NCBI GenBank assembly: GCA_963844435.1
Contig: CAWJOG010000018.1
Span: 1-64,000 of the forward strand
Source of the DNA: JBDSLU01 sp963844435
Lineage (GTDB): Bacteria; Acidobacteriota; Vicinamibacteria; Vicinamibacterales; Vicinamibacteraceae
Length of the DNA stretch: 64,000 bases
Direction of reading: 5' to 3'
The position numbers and the translations under genes were made by a program. Below the pieces are notes generated by a model that saw only the letters and a list, made by a program, of their open reading frames with translations, was not told the origin of the DNA and made no database searches. This document shows, in pieces, positions 9,222-18,552 of this stretch. Position 1 is the first letter of the stretch. Each line of letters begins with the position of its first letter.

Positions 9222-9587
9222 ATGGCCGGAGAGTCGCTGCGGATCAAGGGAGAGATCACCGCCAACGAAGACCTGCGCTTCGAGGGCGAGATCGAGGGCA
9301 CGATCAGCGTGCCGGAACACACGCTCGTCGTGGGACGCACGGCACGCGTCCACGCCAACGTCCATGCGAAGGCGATCGTCGTCGCCGGGTCGTTGATGGG
9401 ATCCGCGGTCGCGAAGGAACGCTGCGAAGTGCAAGAGGCCGCGACGGTCGAGGGCACCGTGGAGACGCCGCGGCTGTCGATCAAGGAAGGCGCCTGCCTG
9501 ACCGCGCAGGTGCTGATGCCGATGCCGTCCGACAAGAAGAAGGACGAGGGAGTCGTGCACCACGACTTCCACGCCTCGGTCGCCTGA
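9222..9587 (+). CDS. Bactofilin (polymer-forming cytoskeletal protein)
   Basis: A 121-residue protein with the repetitive right-handed beta-helix pattern of bactofilins: IKGEITANEDLRFEGEIEGT, then LVVGRTARVHANVHAKAIVV and a second GxVxG run (ATVEGTVETPRLSIKEGA), with a short charged C-terminal tail. Bactofilins self-assemble into non-polar filaments at the inner membrane and organise cell-shape or polarity factors. The ATG at 9222 is preferred over the in-frame ATG at 9210 because GGAGG lies 5 nt ahead of it. No peptidoglycan hydrolase is adjacent, so the client is unknown. Confidence 0.9.
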   Translation: MAGESLRIKGEITANEDLRFEGEIEGTISVPEHTLVVGRTARVHANVHAKAIVVAGSLMGSAVAKERCEVQEAATVEGTVETPRLSIKEGACLTAQVLMPMPSDKKKDEGVVHHDFHASVA

Positions 9588-9597
9588 CCTTCCCGGC

Positions 9598-9624
9598 GGG
9601 CGGGGCCGCGGAGCGGCCTCGCCC
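9598..9624 (+). terminator. Strong hairpin after bactofilin gene
   Basis: A 12-bp stem (GGGCGGGGCCGC with GCGGCCTCGCCC, one G-U pair) and a 3-nt loop lie 10 bp after the bactofilin stop. This is a likely terminator without a T-run, usual for such GC-rich DNA. Confidence 0.55.
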
Positions 9625-9735
9625 TGCCATCCGGGCGCTCCCCGCGTCCGTGCGATCGCGTCGCCGCCGACGTTCCTGTAGATGGGCGGCGCCGCCCTCC
9701 CCCCTGCCCGGCGTTCGCCCATTGAGAGGCGAAAC

Positions 9736-10929
9736 ATGAGACAGAAATACGTGGTCCTCCGCGGGATCCAGGCTACCCGTCCGCGCACGAGCGGCCCCGC
9801 GCCCGGCCCGGCCGGCACCGCGCCTGCACCGATGCCCCGCATTGAATACCAGCTCGACGAGCTCGACCCGCGGGAAGCCCGCGACGTCGAGCGCAGCAGC
9901 GGGGTCCTGGCGATCGCCCCCTCGATGCCGATGCGCCTGATTGCCCCGCTCGGCGAGGCGCGGGACATCACCGCGACCCCGTCGGCGGCCACGGCGACCT
10001 GGGGCGTCAAGGCCGTCAGGGCCGACACCTCGGCCTTCAACGGGGCCGGCATCGCGGTCGCCGTGCTCGATACCGGCATCGACGCCGCGCACGCGGCGTT
10101 CACCGGCGTCACGATCGTCGAGCGCGACTTCACCGGCGAGGGCAACGGCGATCAGCACGGCCACGGCACCCACTGCGCCGGCACGATCTTCGGCCGTGAG
10201 GTGCAGAACACGCGGATCGGCGTGGCGCCGGGCGTGACCAAGGCCTTCATCGGCAAGGTCCTCGGCGCCAACGGCGGCTCCAGCGACGAGATCGTCAACG
10301 CCATCCAATGGGCCGTCGACCAGGGCGCCCACGTCATCTCGATGTCGCTGGGCATGGACTTCCCCGGCTTCGTCAAGTTCCTGGTCGAGGACCAGGGCCT
10401 GCCGATCGACGTGGCCACGACGGTCGCCCTGGAAGGCTACCGGCAGAACGTCACGCTGTTCGAGCGGCTGTCATCGCTGGTGACGGCGATCGGCCCGTTC
10501 GGCCAGCCGTCGCTGATCGTGGCCGCCGCCGGCAACGAGAGCGGCCGCGACGCCACCCCGCCGTTCGAGATCGCCTGCGCGCCGCCGGCGGTGTCGGAGG
10601 GCTTGGTATCGGTGGCCGCCCTCGGCCAGGTCGGCAGCACGCTGGACGTGGCGTCGTTCTCGAACACCAACGCGATCGTCGCCGCGCCGGGCGTCGGCGT
10701 GACGTCGGCCAAGGCGGGCGGCGGCCTGGTGTCGATGAGCGGCACCAGCATGGCGACGCCGCACGTCGCGGGCGTGGCGGTGCTGTGGGCGCAGAAGATC
10801 CTGTCGCAGGGTCCGCTGCGCGCGACCGAGTGGATGGCGCGGCTCATCGCGTCCGGCACGCGCGACGGCCTCAAGGCCGGCATCGACCCGAACGACATCG
10901 GCTCGGGGTTGGTGCAGGCACCGCAGTAG
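9736..10929 (+). CDS. S8 (subtilisin-family) serine peptidase
   Basis: A 397-residue subtilase with all catalytic elements: Asp112 in AVAVLDTGID, His143 in HGHGTHCAGT, oxyanion Asn267 in VAAAGNESGR, and Ser338 in SMSGTSMATPHVAG. The start is ATG 9736, with GAGAGG upstream. No classical signal peptide is visible. The first ~85 residues (YVVLRGIQATRP and onward) may be an inhibitor-like propeptide. An insertion between His and Asn (VEDQGLPIDVATTVALEGYR) is longer than in minimal subtilisins. It could act in the cytosol or be exported by a non-Sec route. Confidence 0.9.
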   Translation: MRQKYVVLRGIQATRPRTSGPAPGPAGTAPAPMPRIEYQLDELDPREARDVERSSGVLAIAPSMPMRLIAPLGEARDITATPSAATATWGVKAVRADTSAFNGAGIAVAVLDTGIDAAHAAFTGVTIVERDFTGEGNGDQHGHGTHCAGTIFGREVQNTRIGVAPGVTKAFIGKVLGANGGSSDEIVNAIQWAVDQGAHVISMSLGMDFPGFVKFLVEDQGLPIDVATTVALEGYRQNVTLFERLSSLVTAIGPFGQPSLIVAAAGNESGRDATPPFEIACAPPAVSEGLVSVAALGQVGSTLDVASFSNTNAIVAAPGVGVTSAKAGGGLVSMSGTSMATPHVAGVAVLWAQKILSQGPLRATEWMARLIASGTRDGLKAGIDPNDIGSGLVQAPQ

Positions 10930-10935
10930 TGTGCG

Positions 10936-10975
10936 ACGACTCCGGAGTCGTGTCGGCGCGCCGACTCCGGAGTCG

Positions 10976-10976
<1 letters not shown>
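10936..10976. terminator. Triple-palindrome bidirectional terminator
   Basis: Three perfect palindromes are packed into 41 bp between convergent stops: ACGACTCCGGAGTCGT (10936-10951), GTCGGCGCGCCGAC (10952-10965) and CGACTCCGGAGTCG (10962-10975). The outer two are copies of one another. They can form two side-by-side hairpins or one long hairpin closed by the outer copies. Its position suggests termination on both strands. The last bases overlap the stop codon of the dehydrogenase. Confidence 0.6.
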
Positions 10977-11968
<992 letters not shown>

Positions 11969-11969
11969 G

Positions 11970-12434
11970 CTACTTCACCGTGAGCGTGCCCTTCATGCCG
12001 GCGATGAAGTGTCCGGGGAAGGTGCAGATGAACTCGTAGACGCCCGGCGTCTTCGGCGCATCGAAGGTGACCTCGACGGTCTCGCCGTTGCCGGCCAGCT
12101 TGGTCGCGGCCAGCACCTGCGCCTTCTTGTCGGCGGGGATGAAGTCGGTGGCGCGCGCAGCGGCGGCGGCGGTGGCGAAGGCGGCCGCGTCCGTCTTGGC
12201 CGCCAGCAGCACGAAGTTGTGCGCCATCGCGACCTTCGGGATCGCGCCCTGGCCGGTCAGCTTGACCGTGATCTTCTCGCCCGGCTTGGCCACGATCGCG
12301 GTGACGCTGTACTTCATCGCGTCGGTCCCCGTCATCGCCACCACCCTGGGCGCCTGGGCTTGGACGCCCGCCGCGGCGCCGAGCGCAAGCACGACCGCCG
12401 CACATCCTGAGATCATCGAACGACGAATACCCAT
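11970..12434 (-). CDS. Azurin/auracyanin-like blue copper protein
   Basis: A 154-residue periplasmic cupredoxin with a signal peptide (SMISGCAAVVLALGAAAGVQ). It has the complete type-1 copper ligand set: His72 (MAHNFVLL), Cys137, His142 and Met147 in ICTFPGHFIAGMKGTL. The spacing and the KTDAAAFATAAAAARATDFI insert resemble azurin. The role is one-electron transfer in the periplasm. The start is ATG 12434 with GGAGG upstream; a longer frame starting at 12566 lacks a leader or ribosome-binding site. The Cu-type RND operon at 58-64 kb is the other copper-linked locus in the window. Confidence 0.9.
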   Translation of the reverse strand: MGIRRSMISGCAAVVLALGAAAGVQAQAPRVVAMTGTDAMKYSVTAIVAKPGEKITVKLTGQGAIPKVAMAHNFVLLAAKTDAAAFATAAAAARATDFIPADKKAQVLAATKLAGNGETVEVTFDAPKTPGVYEFICTFPGHFIAGMKGTLTVK

Positions 12435-12540
12435 CTGCGTCTGCCTCCAGTCGTGACCATGCGGCGCCATTGCGCCGCGTGTCCATACTGCCAGATTTCC
12501 GGCGCGAACACCCGTCCGAGGCTCCACGGCCCTGAATGAT

Positions 12541-13128
12541 CTACGACGCCCCGCCGACCCGCGCATCGTGGTATTGCCGCCGCAGCTCGAGCGCGGCCCA
12601 CACCAGCGCGGCCGCCATCACGAGCAGGCCGCCGAGGTGCGCCAGTCGGGCCAGCCTGTGGTCCCAGGTCATCAGGCCGAGCGCCTGCAGCAGGTATTCC
12701 CAGTCGTGCCCTTCGACCTCCGCGCCCGTCCGCCCGCCAAGGAGCACCAGCTGCAGCGCGCGCGCATCGTTGATGTACGGCGCGAGGTCGACCAGGTTCT
12801 GGCCGGCCCACCACGCCGCCACCGCGGCGCCGAAACGGTCGCGGCGGCGCCAGAATGCCACGAGGCAGACGATCGGCACCAGCACCTGGGTCGCCGATCC
12901 GCCGAGCACGACGAGGAAACGCGGCAACAGCCCGAAGAGGATGTGCCCCGCTTCGTGGAACACCAGGTTCACGAGGTGCAGGAAGGAGCTGCCGGCGTAG
13001 TTCGAGGCGATGCTGTGCGTGGCGAAGCGCAGCCAGAGCCACGCCAGGATCAGCCAGAGCAGCCCGCGGCCGGCGAGCGCGGGCCAGTTCGGCCCCGGCA
13101 GCTCGGGAAACTCGTCGGCGCCGCTCAT
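12541..13128 (-). CDS. Membrane protein with HEAGH (M50-like) motif
   Basis: A 195-residue protein with four to five predicted membrane helices (GLLWLILAWLWLRFATHSIA; FLVVLGGSATQVLVPIVCLV; AHLGGLLVMAAALVWAALEL). HEAGH lies at the edge of the second helix (LVNLVFHEAGHILFGLLPRF). The motif and topology suggest a small membrane metallopeptidase-like protein, but a clear NPDG partner motif of M50 site-2 proteases is not seen. Its ATG at 13128 overlaps the TGA of the upstream YdeI gene (ATGA), implying translational coupling. Confidence 0.7.
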   Translation of the reverse strand: MSGADEFPELPGPNWPALAGRGLLWLILAWLWLRFATHSIASNYAGSSFLHLVNLVFHEAGHILFGLLPRFLVVLGGSATQVLVPIVCLVAFWRRRDRFGAAVAAWWAGQNLVDLAPYINDARALQLVLLGGRTGAEVEGHDWEYLLQALGLMTWDHRLARLAHLGGLLVMAAALVWAALELRRQYHDARVGGAS

Positions 13129-13735
13129 GCCTTCGGCTTCGTCGCGTCGACCTTCCCGGCCGGGCCGATGATCCTGCGGCCGGCGGCCGACGCCGCGATC
13201 AACGTCGCGAGACGCTTCGCCTGGGTCTCGTGCTTCACGGCGCTCACCACGTACCAGATCGCGGTCCGCTGGTACCCGGCGGCTGCCCCGAAAACCACGC
13301 CCAGGCCGCCTTGCTGGCCTTGAAGACCTTGGCATGCACCGGCGGGAACGCCGTCGGGCGCTGCTCGTAGGAGGCGCGTCCCGTCTTCAGCGCGGTGCGG
13401 GCTTCGTAGGCGGCGAGACCGGCCGAGGTCATGTGCTTCGCCGCGATCAGCGCCTTGACCTTGGCGACGTTGATCTGGCTCCAGTGGCTGCCCTTGCGGC
13501 GCGGCGTGAAGCGGATGGTGTAGCGGTCGGCGTCCACGCTGTGGCGGACGCCGTCGACCCAGCCGAAGCAGAGCGCTTCGTCGACCGATTCGCTCCACGT
13601 CGGACTCGGCTTGCCGGTGTGGCGCTTGTAGTAGCCGACCTGCAGTTCGTCGGCCGTCGCGGCGTGCTCGACGAACCAGGCCCGCAGCGCGGCGGCGTCC
13701 GGGAAGTAGTGCAGCTTGGCTTTCGGCACGGCCAA
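13125..13735 (-). CDS. YdeI/OmdA-family protein (one frameshift)
   Basis: The first part reads VPKAKLHYFPDAAALRAWFV, WSESVDEALCFGWVDGVRHS and FTPRRKGSHWSQINVAKVKA. These are characteristic of the YdeI/bacteriocin-protection (OmdA) family, about 200 residues long. The C-terminal third (YQRTAIWYVVSAVKHETQAK ... RLATLIAASAAGRR) is in another frame; one missing base at about 13273-13276 restores the expected AQPPGYQRT junction. No ATG is available: TTG at 13735 or GTG at 13729 is the likely start. The molecular function of the family is poorly defined. It is coupled by ATGA to the HEAGH membrane protein downstream. Confidence 0.75.
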
Positions 13736-15255
13736 AGGATAGCGCGGCCACGCGCCTGCACGCCGCCCTTCGCGGCGGTGCGGGCGACGCGAGGGAGCGT
13801 TGGTTCGAGGGTCTTGGCCGCGGCTTCGCGCTTCGGCGTGAAGTAGCGCTCGGCGAAGGTCAGGAACGTCGGCCAGTTCGGGCCCGGCGTGTGCCCCGCC
13901 GTGTGCTGGCGGAAGCCAATCTCGCCGTCGATCAGCGTGGTCTCGACCTTCGGAAACTCGGTGGTGCCGAGATCCTTCTTCCCGAGCAGCCGGTAGACGG
14001 GCCCGGCGTGGACGCCGGCGAGGAACATCCCCTTCGCGTCCACCCAGCCGTCGCCGGCCGGCACGCCGCCGAGCGTGTCGCCGCTGCTGATGAACACGGG
14101 GCGCGGCGCGCAGAGCGCGACGAGCTGGTGCGCGTCGACTGGCAGGTCGTTGACGGTCAGCGGACCGGCGTACTTGAGGAAGTTGCCCGCCATCCAGTGG
14201 TACTCGCTCGGCGCGGCGACGTTCTCGAGCAGCTCGCCGTAGGTGCGGCGCATGATCTTCGCCCCGCCGGCGCCCGACGAGCTGATGAACGCCACGGCGA
14301 GGCGCGGCTCGTAGGCCATCGCGACAATCGTCCCCTTGCCGTAGCGGGAATGGCCCTCGAGGGCGACGCGCTTCGCGTCCACGGCCTTGTCGGTCTCGAA
14401 GTAGTCGAGCAGGCGGCTCGTGCCCCACGTCCACGCCTTCAAGGCCCCCCAATCGTCGGCCTTGCGCGGCTGGCCCTTGTTGACGAGGCCGATGATCCCC
14501 TGCGTCAGGCCGGCACCGTTGTCGGCCTGGATGCTCGCCGGCCGGATGCTGGCGTAGCCCCACCCCTTGGCGACGACCTGCTCCTGCCAGGACGGGCCCG
14601 TCGGCGGGTTCGCTGGCGCGGGGCGCGGCGGCTGCGGGCGACCGCCGGATCCGAATTCCAGGACCACTGGCACCGGGCCCTTGGCGTCCTTCGGGGTCCA
14701 GAGCGCCGCTTCGATGTTCACCTCGATCGCCGGGTGGCTGCTGTTGTCGACCTTGCCGAGCAGCTCCTTCTTCACCATCGTCACGCCGCCGACGGTCTCC
14801 TCCGTGGTGTTCGTGACGGTCCATGACACCTTGGGGGTCACCTTCGGCATCCGACCGTAGACCTCGCGGTCGAACAGCTCGACAATCTCGGGGCGGCGGA
14901 CATCCCACCACATCTTCGCGGTCGTGACGCGCGTGCCCGCCTTCGTTACCATGAGCTCGGGCAGCGGCGGGTAGGGCGCCACCTTCGATTCGTCGTAGTT
15001 GGCGAAGTTGGGCGACTGCTGGTTGCGGCCTTCGACGCCGCGGCGGATCTCGGCGATGCCGAGGAGCGCCAGCATGCGCTTGTGGTCGGCCTGGGTCGCT
15101 TCCTGGGTCGCCTGCTGCGCGGCCGACGGCGCGGCGGCGGGCGCTGGCGTCGAAGCCGGCGGCGGCGTTTGGGCGGCTACGGTGCGACCAGCTTGAACGG
15201 CGGCTGCGACGGCGAGCGCCGCACCGGCGACCCGAATCGTTTTGGATGCGAACAT
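13447..15255 (-). CDS. CE15-like glucuronoyl esterase, secreted
   Basis: A secreted alpha/beta-hydrolase with signal sequence (FASKTIRVAGAALAVAAAVQ). The nucleophile region VALEGHSRYGKGTIVAMAYE matches the CE15 G-x-S-R-x-G-K signature. The WWDVRRPEIVELFDREVYGR and WGALKAWTWGTSRLLDYFET segments and the late His region GFRQHTAGHTPGPNWPTFLT also fit CE15. These enzymes cut ester bonds between glucuronoxylan and lignin. The family-like part ends at about 13830 (FAERYFTP). The frame then stays open without homology and overlaps the YdeI gene in another frame to 13447, so the true stop may have been lost to an indel near 13800. The start is ATG 15255, divergent from the phosphatase gene. Confidence 0.8.
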   Translation of the reverse strand: MFASKTIRVAGAALAVAAAVQAGRTVAAQTPPPASTPAPAAAPSAAQQATQEATQADHKRMLALLGIAEIRRGVEGRNQQSPNFANYDESKVAPYPPLPELMVTKAGTRVTTAKMWWDVRRPEIVELFDREVYGRMPKVTPKVSWTVTNTTEETVGGVTMVKKELLGKVDNSSHPAIEVNIEAALWTPKDAKGPVPVVLEFGSGGRPQPPRPAPANPPTGPSWQEQVVAKGWGYASIRPASIQADNGAGLTQGIIGLVNKGQPRKADDWGALKAWTWGTSRLLDYFETDKAVDAKRVALEGHSRYGKGTIVAMAYEPRLAVAFISSSGAGGAKIMRRTYGELLENVAAPSEYHWMAGNFLKYAGPLTVNDLPVDAHQLVALCAPRPVFISSGDTLGGVPAGDGWVDAKGMFLAGVHAGPVYRLLGKKDLGTTEFPKVETTLIDGEIGFRQHTAGHTPGPNWPTFLTFAERYFTPKREAAAKTLEPTLPRVARTAAKGGVQARGRAILWPCRKPSCTTSRTPPRCGPGSSSTPRRPTNCRSATTSATPASRVRRGANRSTKRSASAGSTASATAWTPTATPSASRRAARAATGARSTSPRSRR

Positions 15256-16124
15256 TGGTTAAGAGGATGCCACAGCCACAGCCCGCGGTCGGCCTCATTT
15301 GCGGCGAAGTTCGTGGAGGCAACGAACCCGTCTGGACGGTCGTGGATCTGCCCGGCCTCGCCGGCGTCCTCTACTCCAATCCCTGCCACGGCGCGTCGGG
15401 CGGCGATGTCCACTACTGCTCGATGTGCAACTCCGGGATCATCGCGCGCGTGTGCCTCGCCGACGTCGCCGGCCACGGCGAGCGCGTCGCTGGCGTCGCG
15501 CGCGTGATGCACACCGAGCTGCGGGCCAGCGTCAACCGGTGGGACGAGCGCGAGGTGATGCAGGCGCTGGACGTGCGCCTCGAGCAGAGCGGCCTCAAGG
15601 CGATCACGACGGCCGCGCTGGTCTCGTATCGGCCGTGGAAGCAGACGCTCACCGTCAGCTACGCCGGCCATCCGCCCGGCTGGATCTATCGCGCCGGCGG
15701 CGACGGCCAGGGCCGCCGGTGGGAGCGGCTCGTGATCACCGAAGCCGTCGGCTCAGGGCCGGCGGATCTGCCGCTCGGCACCGGCTTCGGTCCGGCCTAT
15801 TCGCGGACGCGGGTGCGCGCCCTGCCCGGCGATCGCCTGCTGCTCGTGACCGACGGCGTGCTCGAGGCGCCGGCGCCGGACGGCGCCGAGTTCGGCGACG
15901 CCGGCGTCGACGGCGTCCTGGCGGGCTGCGTCGCGGCGGGGAGCGCGTGCGCGGATCTGGCGGCCCGACTCATCGACGCCCTGCGCACCCACACCGGCGT
16001 CGATCCGATGGAGCACGACGACGTCAGCTTCTACGTCGCCGAGATCGTCGAGCCGCCGCCCGGGCCGCAGCTCTGGCAGATCGTGAAGAACCGGATCATC
16101 CCGTCGATCATCGGCCGCGCGTGA
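15246..16124 (+). CDS. PP2C/SpoIIE-type serine phosphatase
   Basis: A stand-alone RsbU/SpoIIE-type phosphatase domain, ~290 residues. Metal-binding motifs are visible: LADVAGHGERVAGVARVM (D-x-x-GHG), DRLLLVTDGVLEAPAP, and MEHDDVSFYVAEI near the end. Such enzymes dephosphorylate anti-anti-sigma (STAS) proteins in partner-switching stress pathways. No input domain is present. The start is uncertain: ATG 15246 overlaps the divergent esterase start by 10 bp, and ATG 15267 has AGAGG directly abutting it. STAS domains in the window occur only in the two SulP transporters, so its target is probably elsewhere. Confidence 0.85.
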   Translation: MRTLVKRMPQPQPAVGLICGEVRGGNEPVWTVVDLPGLAGVLYSNPCHGASGGDVHYCSMCNSGIIARVCLADVAGHGERVAGVARVMHTELRASVNRWDEREVMQALDVRLEQSGLKAITTAALVSYRPWKQTLTVSYAGHPPGWIYRAGGDGQGRRWERLVITEAVGSGPADLPLGTGFGPAYSRTRVRALPGDRLLLVTDGVLEAPAPDGAEFGDAGVDGVLAGCVAAGSACADLAARLIDALRTHTGVDPMEHDDVSFYVAEIVEPPPGPQLWQIVKNRIIPSIIGRA

Positions 16125-16157
16125 GGCACGCCGCGACTCGTGGGAGAATGCGGCGCG

Positions 16158-16952
16158 ATGTCACAAGCTCCTTCCGCCCCGCAATCCGCCCTCGACCTGT
16201 TCTCGCTGAAGGGCCGCCGCGCCCTCGTCACCGGCGGCCACATGGGCCTCGGCATCACGATGGCCCGGGCGCTCGCCGACGCCGGCGCCGACGTCGCGCT
16301 GGCCAGCCGCACCCTGGACGCCTGCAAGACGTCCGCGGCCGCGCTTGCGACCTCGACCGGCTGCAAGACCGCGGCCTTCAAGGTCGACGTCGCGTCGGCG
16401 GCCGACGTCGCCCAGCTCGCCGCTGACGTCGAGCGCGACTTCGGCCCGATCGACATCCTGATCAACAACGCCGGCATCAACCGCCGCGGCGCCATCGAGG
16501 ACCTCACGGAAGAGGACTTCGACGCGGTGATGGCGACCAACGTCAAGGGCGTCTTCCTCGCCTGCCGCGCCTTCCTGCCGCAGATGCGCGAGCGCGGCTG
16601 GGGCCGCGTCGTCAACCTCGCCTCGATCCTCGGCACCGTCGGCATGGCGCAGCGGGTGCCGTACGCGTCGTCGAAGGCGGCGGTCGCCAACATGACGCGC
16701 GTGCTCGGCCTCGAGTTCGCGACGACCGGCGTCACCGTCAACGCCATCGCCCCCGGTCCGTTCGCCACCGAGATGAACCGCACGCTGCTCGACGACCCGG
16801 TCAAGTACAAGGCGTTCGTCGAGAAAATCCCGATGGGCCGCTGGGGCGAGCTGCACGAGCTCGCCGGCGCCGTGGTGTTCCTGGCGTCGAATGCGTCGTC
16901 GTTCGTGACCGGATCGATCCTGCACGTCGACGGCGGCTGGACCGCGCAGTAG
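16158..16952 (+). CDS. SDR-family oxidoreductase (gluconate 5-dehydrogenase-like)
   Basis: A 264-residue classical short-chain dehydrogenase. Cofactor motif: RALVTGGHMGLGITMARALA. NNAG motif: DILINNAGINRRG. Catalytic Ser in VNLASILGTVG, Tyr/Lys in VPYASSKAAVANM. C-terminal GSILHVDGGWTAQ. The overall pattern resembles gluconate 5-dehydrogenase and related sugar-acid reductases; exact substrate unknown. The start is ATG 16158, with GGGAG about 11 nt upstream. Confidence 0.9.
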   Translation: MSQAPSAPQSALDLFSLKGRRALVTGGHMGLGITMARALADAGADVALASRTLDACKTSAAALATSTGCKTAAFKVDVASAADVAQLAADVERDFGPIDILINNAGINRRGAIEDLTEEDFDAVMATNVKGVFLACRAFLPQMRERGWGRVVNLASILGTVGMAQRVPYASSKAAVANMTRVLGLEFATTGVTVNAIAPGPFATEMNRTLLDDPVKYKAFVEKIPMGRWGELHELAGAVVFLASNASSFVTGSILHVDGGWTAQ

Positions 16953-16953
16953 C

Positions 16954-17012
16954 GCCAGCCTGTGGGGTTCCAGGCTGGCAGCGATGGAGGCGGGCCTGAG
17001 CGGCCCGCCTCC
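16954..17012. terminator. Two stacked hairpins, bidirectional terminator
   Basis: Two perfect inverted repeats lie between the convergent SDR and RiPP-precursor genes. The first is a 9-bp stem GCCAGCCTG/CAGGCTGGC (16954-16979). The second is an 11-bp stem GGAGGCGGGCC/GGCCCGCCTCC with a 5-nt loop (16986-17012). Confidence 0.7.
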
Positions 17013-17019
17013 CCAACCA

Positions 17020-17346
17020 TCAGAGGTTGAGCTGCATGACGGTGTTGCTGACCGCCGTGCCACCGAGCACGAGGCAGTTCGCCGTGATGTCCTGCTTGCC
17101 GCCCGCGACGCGTTCCAGATCGGCGTCCGACAGCTCGCCTTCCTTGGCCGCGTAGGGGATCACGACGTGAACGGTGTCCGCGGTGTCCGCCACGGCCTTC
17201 ACGGTGACGCTCCCGAGCGACGTGTTCAGCTGCTTCTCGATGGTCCCTTTCGGGTTCGTGAGCAGCGCCTGGCGATACTTCGGGTTCTCCTGTGCGAACT
17301 TGCCGACGAGGTCTTGAATCTGGCCGCGCGTCATCTTCTCTGCCAT
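17020..17346 (-). CDS. RiPP precursor peptide with NHLP (nitrile hydratase-like) leader
   Basis: A 108-residue peptide. Residues 1-83 form the leader, similar to the nitrile hydratase alpha-like leader family: MTRGQIQDLVGKFAQENPKY ... VHVVIPYAAKEGELSDADLE ... RVAGG. The double-glycine cleavage site is Gly82-Gly83. The predicted core is the 25 residues that follow, KQDITANCLVLGGTAVSNTV and MQLNL, with one Cys (91), three Thr and one Ser. The start is ATG 17346 with GGAGGA upstream. No lanthionine synthetase, cyclodehydratase, radical-SAM enzyme or peptidase-containing exporter is present nearby, so any modification enzymes would act in trans. The 297 bp upstream to the divergent EamA gene hold no gene. 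Confidence 0.8.
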   Translation of the reverse strand: MAEKMTRGQIQDLVGKFAQENPKYRQALLTNPKGTIEKQLNTSLGSVTVKAVADTADTVHVVIPYAAKEGELSDADLERVAGGKQDITANCLVLGGTAVSNTVMQLNL

Positions 17347-17643
17347 ATGCGTATCCTCCGAGCGTTATGGGGGTCGTGCGTGGAACCGTCGCGTTGACGT
17401 CTTCTGGCTGTCGCGAATCACGGCGCGAGAGCGCAGCACTGTGAGCAACGACGATGCCACGGTGACCGAACACGAGGCCCGGCCAAAATCCGCGGGATGG
17501 GCGATGACGGCGCCGCGACGGCTGATATATCTGGCGCCCCGGCTCCATTCGCTGGAGCCCGGACGCGAGGTTCCAGCCGCGCGGTAGGCGCACGCCGGCC
17601 GGTCGACGGGCCGACATAGTGCGGTCGCATAGAATGCCCCGCG

Positions 17644-18540
17644 ATGACGGCCGGTTTCACGCGGGCGCACGCGGCCATCCTGGCGACGGCGCTCCTCTTC
17701 TCCACGGGCGGCGCCGCCATCAAGGCCTGCGGCCTGAACGCCTGGCAGGTCGCCAGCTTCCGCTCCGGGGTCGCCGCGCTCGCCCTCGCCCTGCTGGTCC
17801 CGGCGGCCCGCCAGGTGTCCTGGCGGGTGCTGCTGGTCGCCATCGCCTACGCCGGGACGCTGATCTCGTTCGTCCTGGCCAACAAGCTGACCACCGGGGC
17901 GCAGGCGGTGTTCCTGCAGGCCGCGGCGCCCCTCTACGTGGTGTTCCTCGAGCGCTGGCTGCTCGGCACCCGGATGGCCCGCCGCGACTTCCCGATCCTC
18001 GCGGCGGTCGCCATCGGCGTGGTCCTCCTGTTCCTCGGTTCGGGCGGAGCCTCCGCGACGGCGCCCGACCCGGTGCGTGGCAACGTCATCGCCATCGGCA
18101 GCGGCGTGTTCTATGCGTTCCTGATGGTCGGGCTGCGCTGGCTGGCCGCCGACGCCGCGGCGCCGCGCGGGACGGCCGCCGCCGCCACGCTGTGGGGCAA
18201 CGTCCTGGCGTTCGCGGTGGGGCTGCCGTTCGCGCTGCCGGTGCTGGCGTCGCAGCCAATCGACTGGGCGGTCATCGCCTACCTCGGCGTGTTCCAGATC
18301 GCCCTCGCCTACTACCTGATGACCCGCGCGATGCGGACGATCACCGCGCTCGACACCGCGGTGCTGCTGCTCATCGAGCCGCTGCTCAATCCGACGTTCG
18401 TCTGGCTGATGCACGGCGAGACGCCGACGGCGCTGGCGCTGGCCGGGGGCGCGCTGGTCCTCGCCGCGACCACCTGGCGCAGCCTCACCACGCCGGGCGG
18501 CGCCGGCCACGCGACGCCCCGCGTCGTCCAAGACACCTGA
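17644..18540 (+). CDS. EamA/DMT-family transporter
   Basis: A 298-residue inner-membrane protein with about ten predicted helices in two EamA halves (AHAAILATALLFSTGGAAIK ... KLTTGAQAVFLQAAAPLYVV; VFQIALAYYLMTRAMRTITA ... LLIEPLLNPTFVWLMHGETP). The drug/metabolite transporter superfamily exports amino acids, metabolites or drugs. The substrate cannot be read from sequence. The start is ATG 17644, divergent from the RiPP precursor, and it precedes the esterase gene by 12 bp, so the two are probably co-transcribed. Confidence 0.9.
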   Translation: MTAGFTRAHAAILATALLFSTGGAAIKACGLNAWQVASFRSGVAALALALLVPAARQVSWRVLLVAIAYAGTLISFVLANKLTTGAQAVFLQAAAPLYVVFLERWLLGTRMARRDFPILAAVAIGVVLLFLGSGGASATAPDPVRGNVIAIGSGVFYAFLMVGLRWLAADAAAPRGTAAAATLWGNVLAFAVGLPFALPVLASQPIDWAVIAYLGVFQIALAYYLMTRAMRTITALDTAVLLLIEPLLNPTFVWLMHGETPTALALAGGALVLAATTWRSLTTPGGAGHATPRVVQDT

Positions 18541-18552
18541 AAGGGAGCCCAC

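Noticed and set aside
13244..15322. Single long minus-strand frame covering both the CE15 esterase and the YdeI gene
   Set aside because: Only its 3' third (YdeI part) matches a protein family; over the esterase it is a frame shadow. No fusion is supported.
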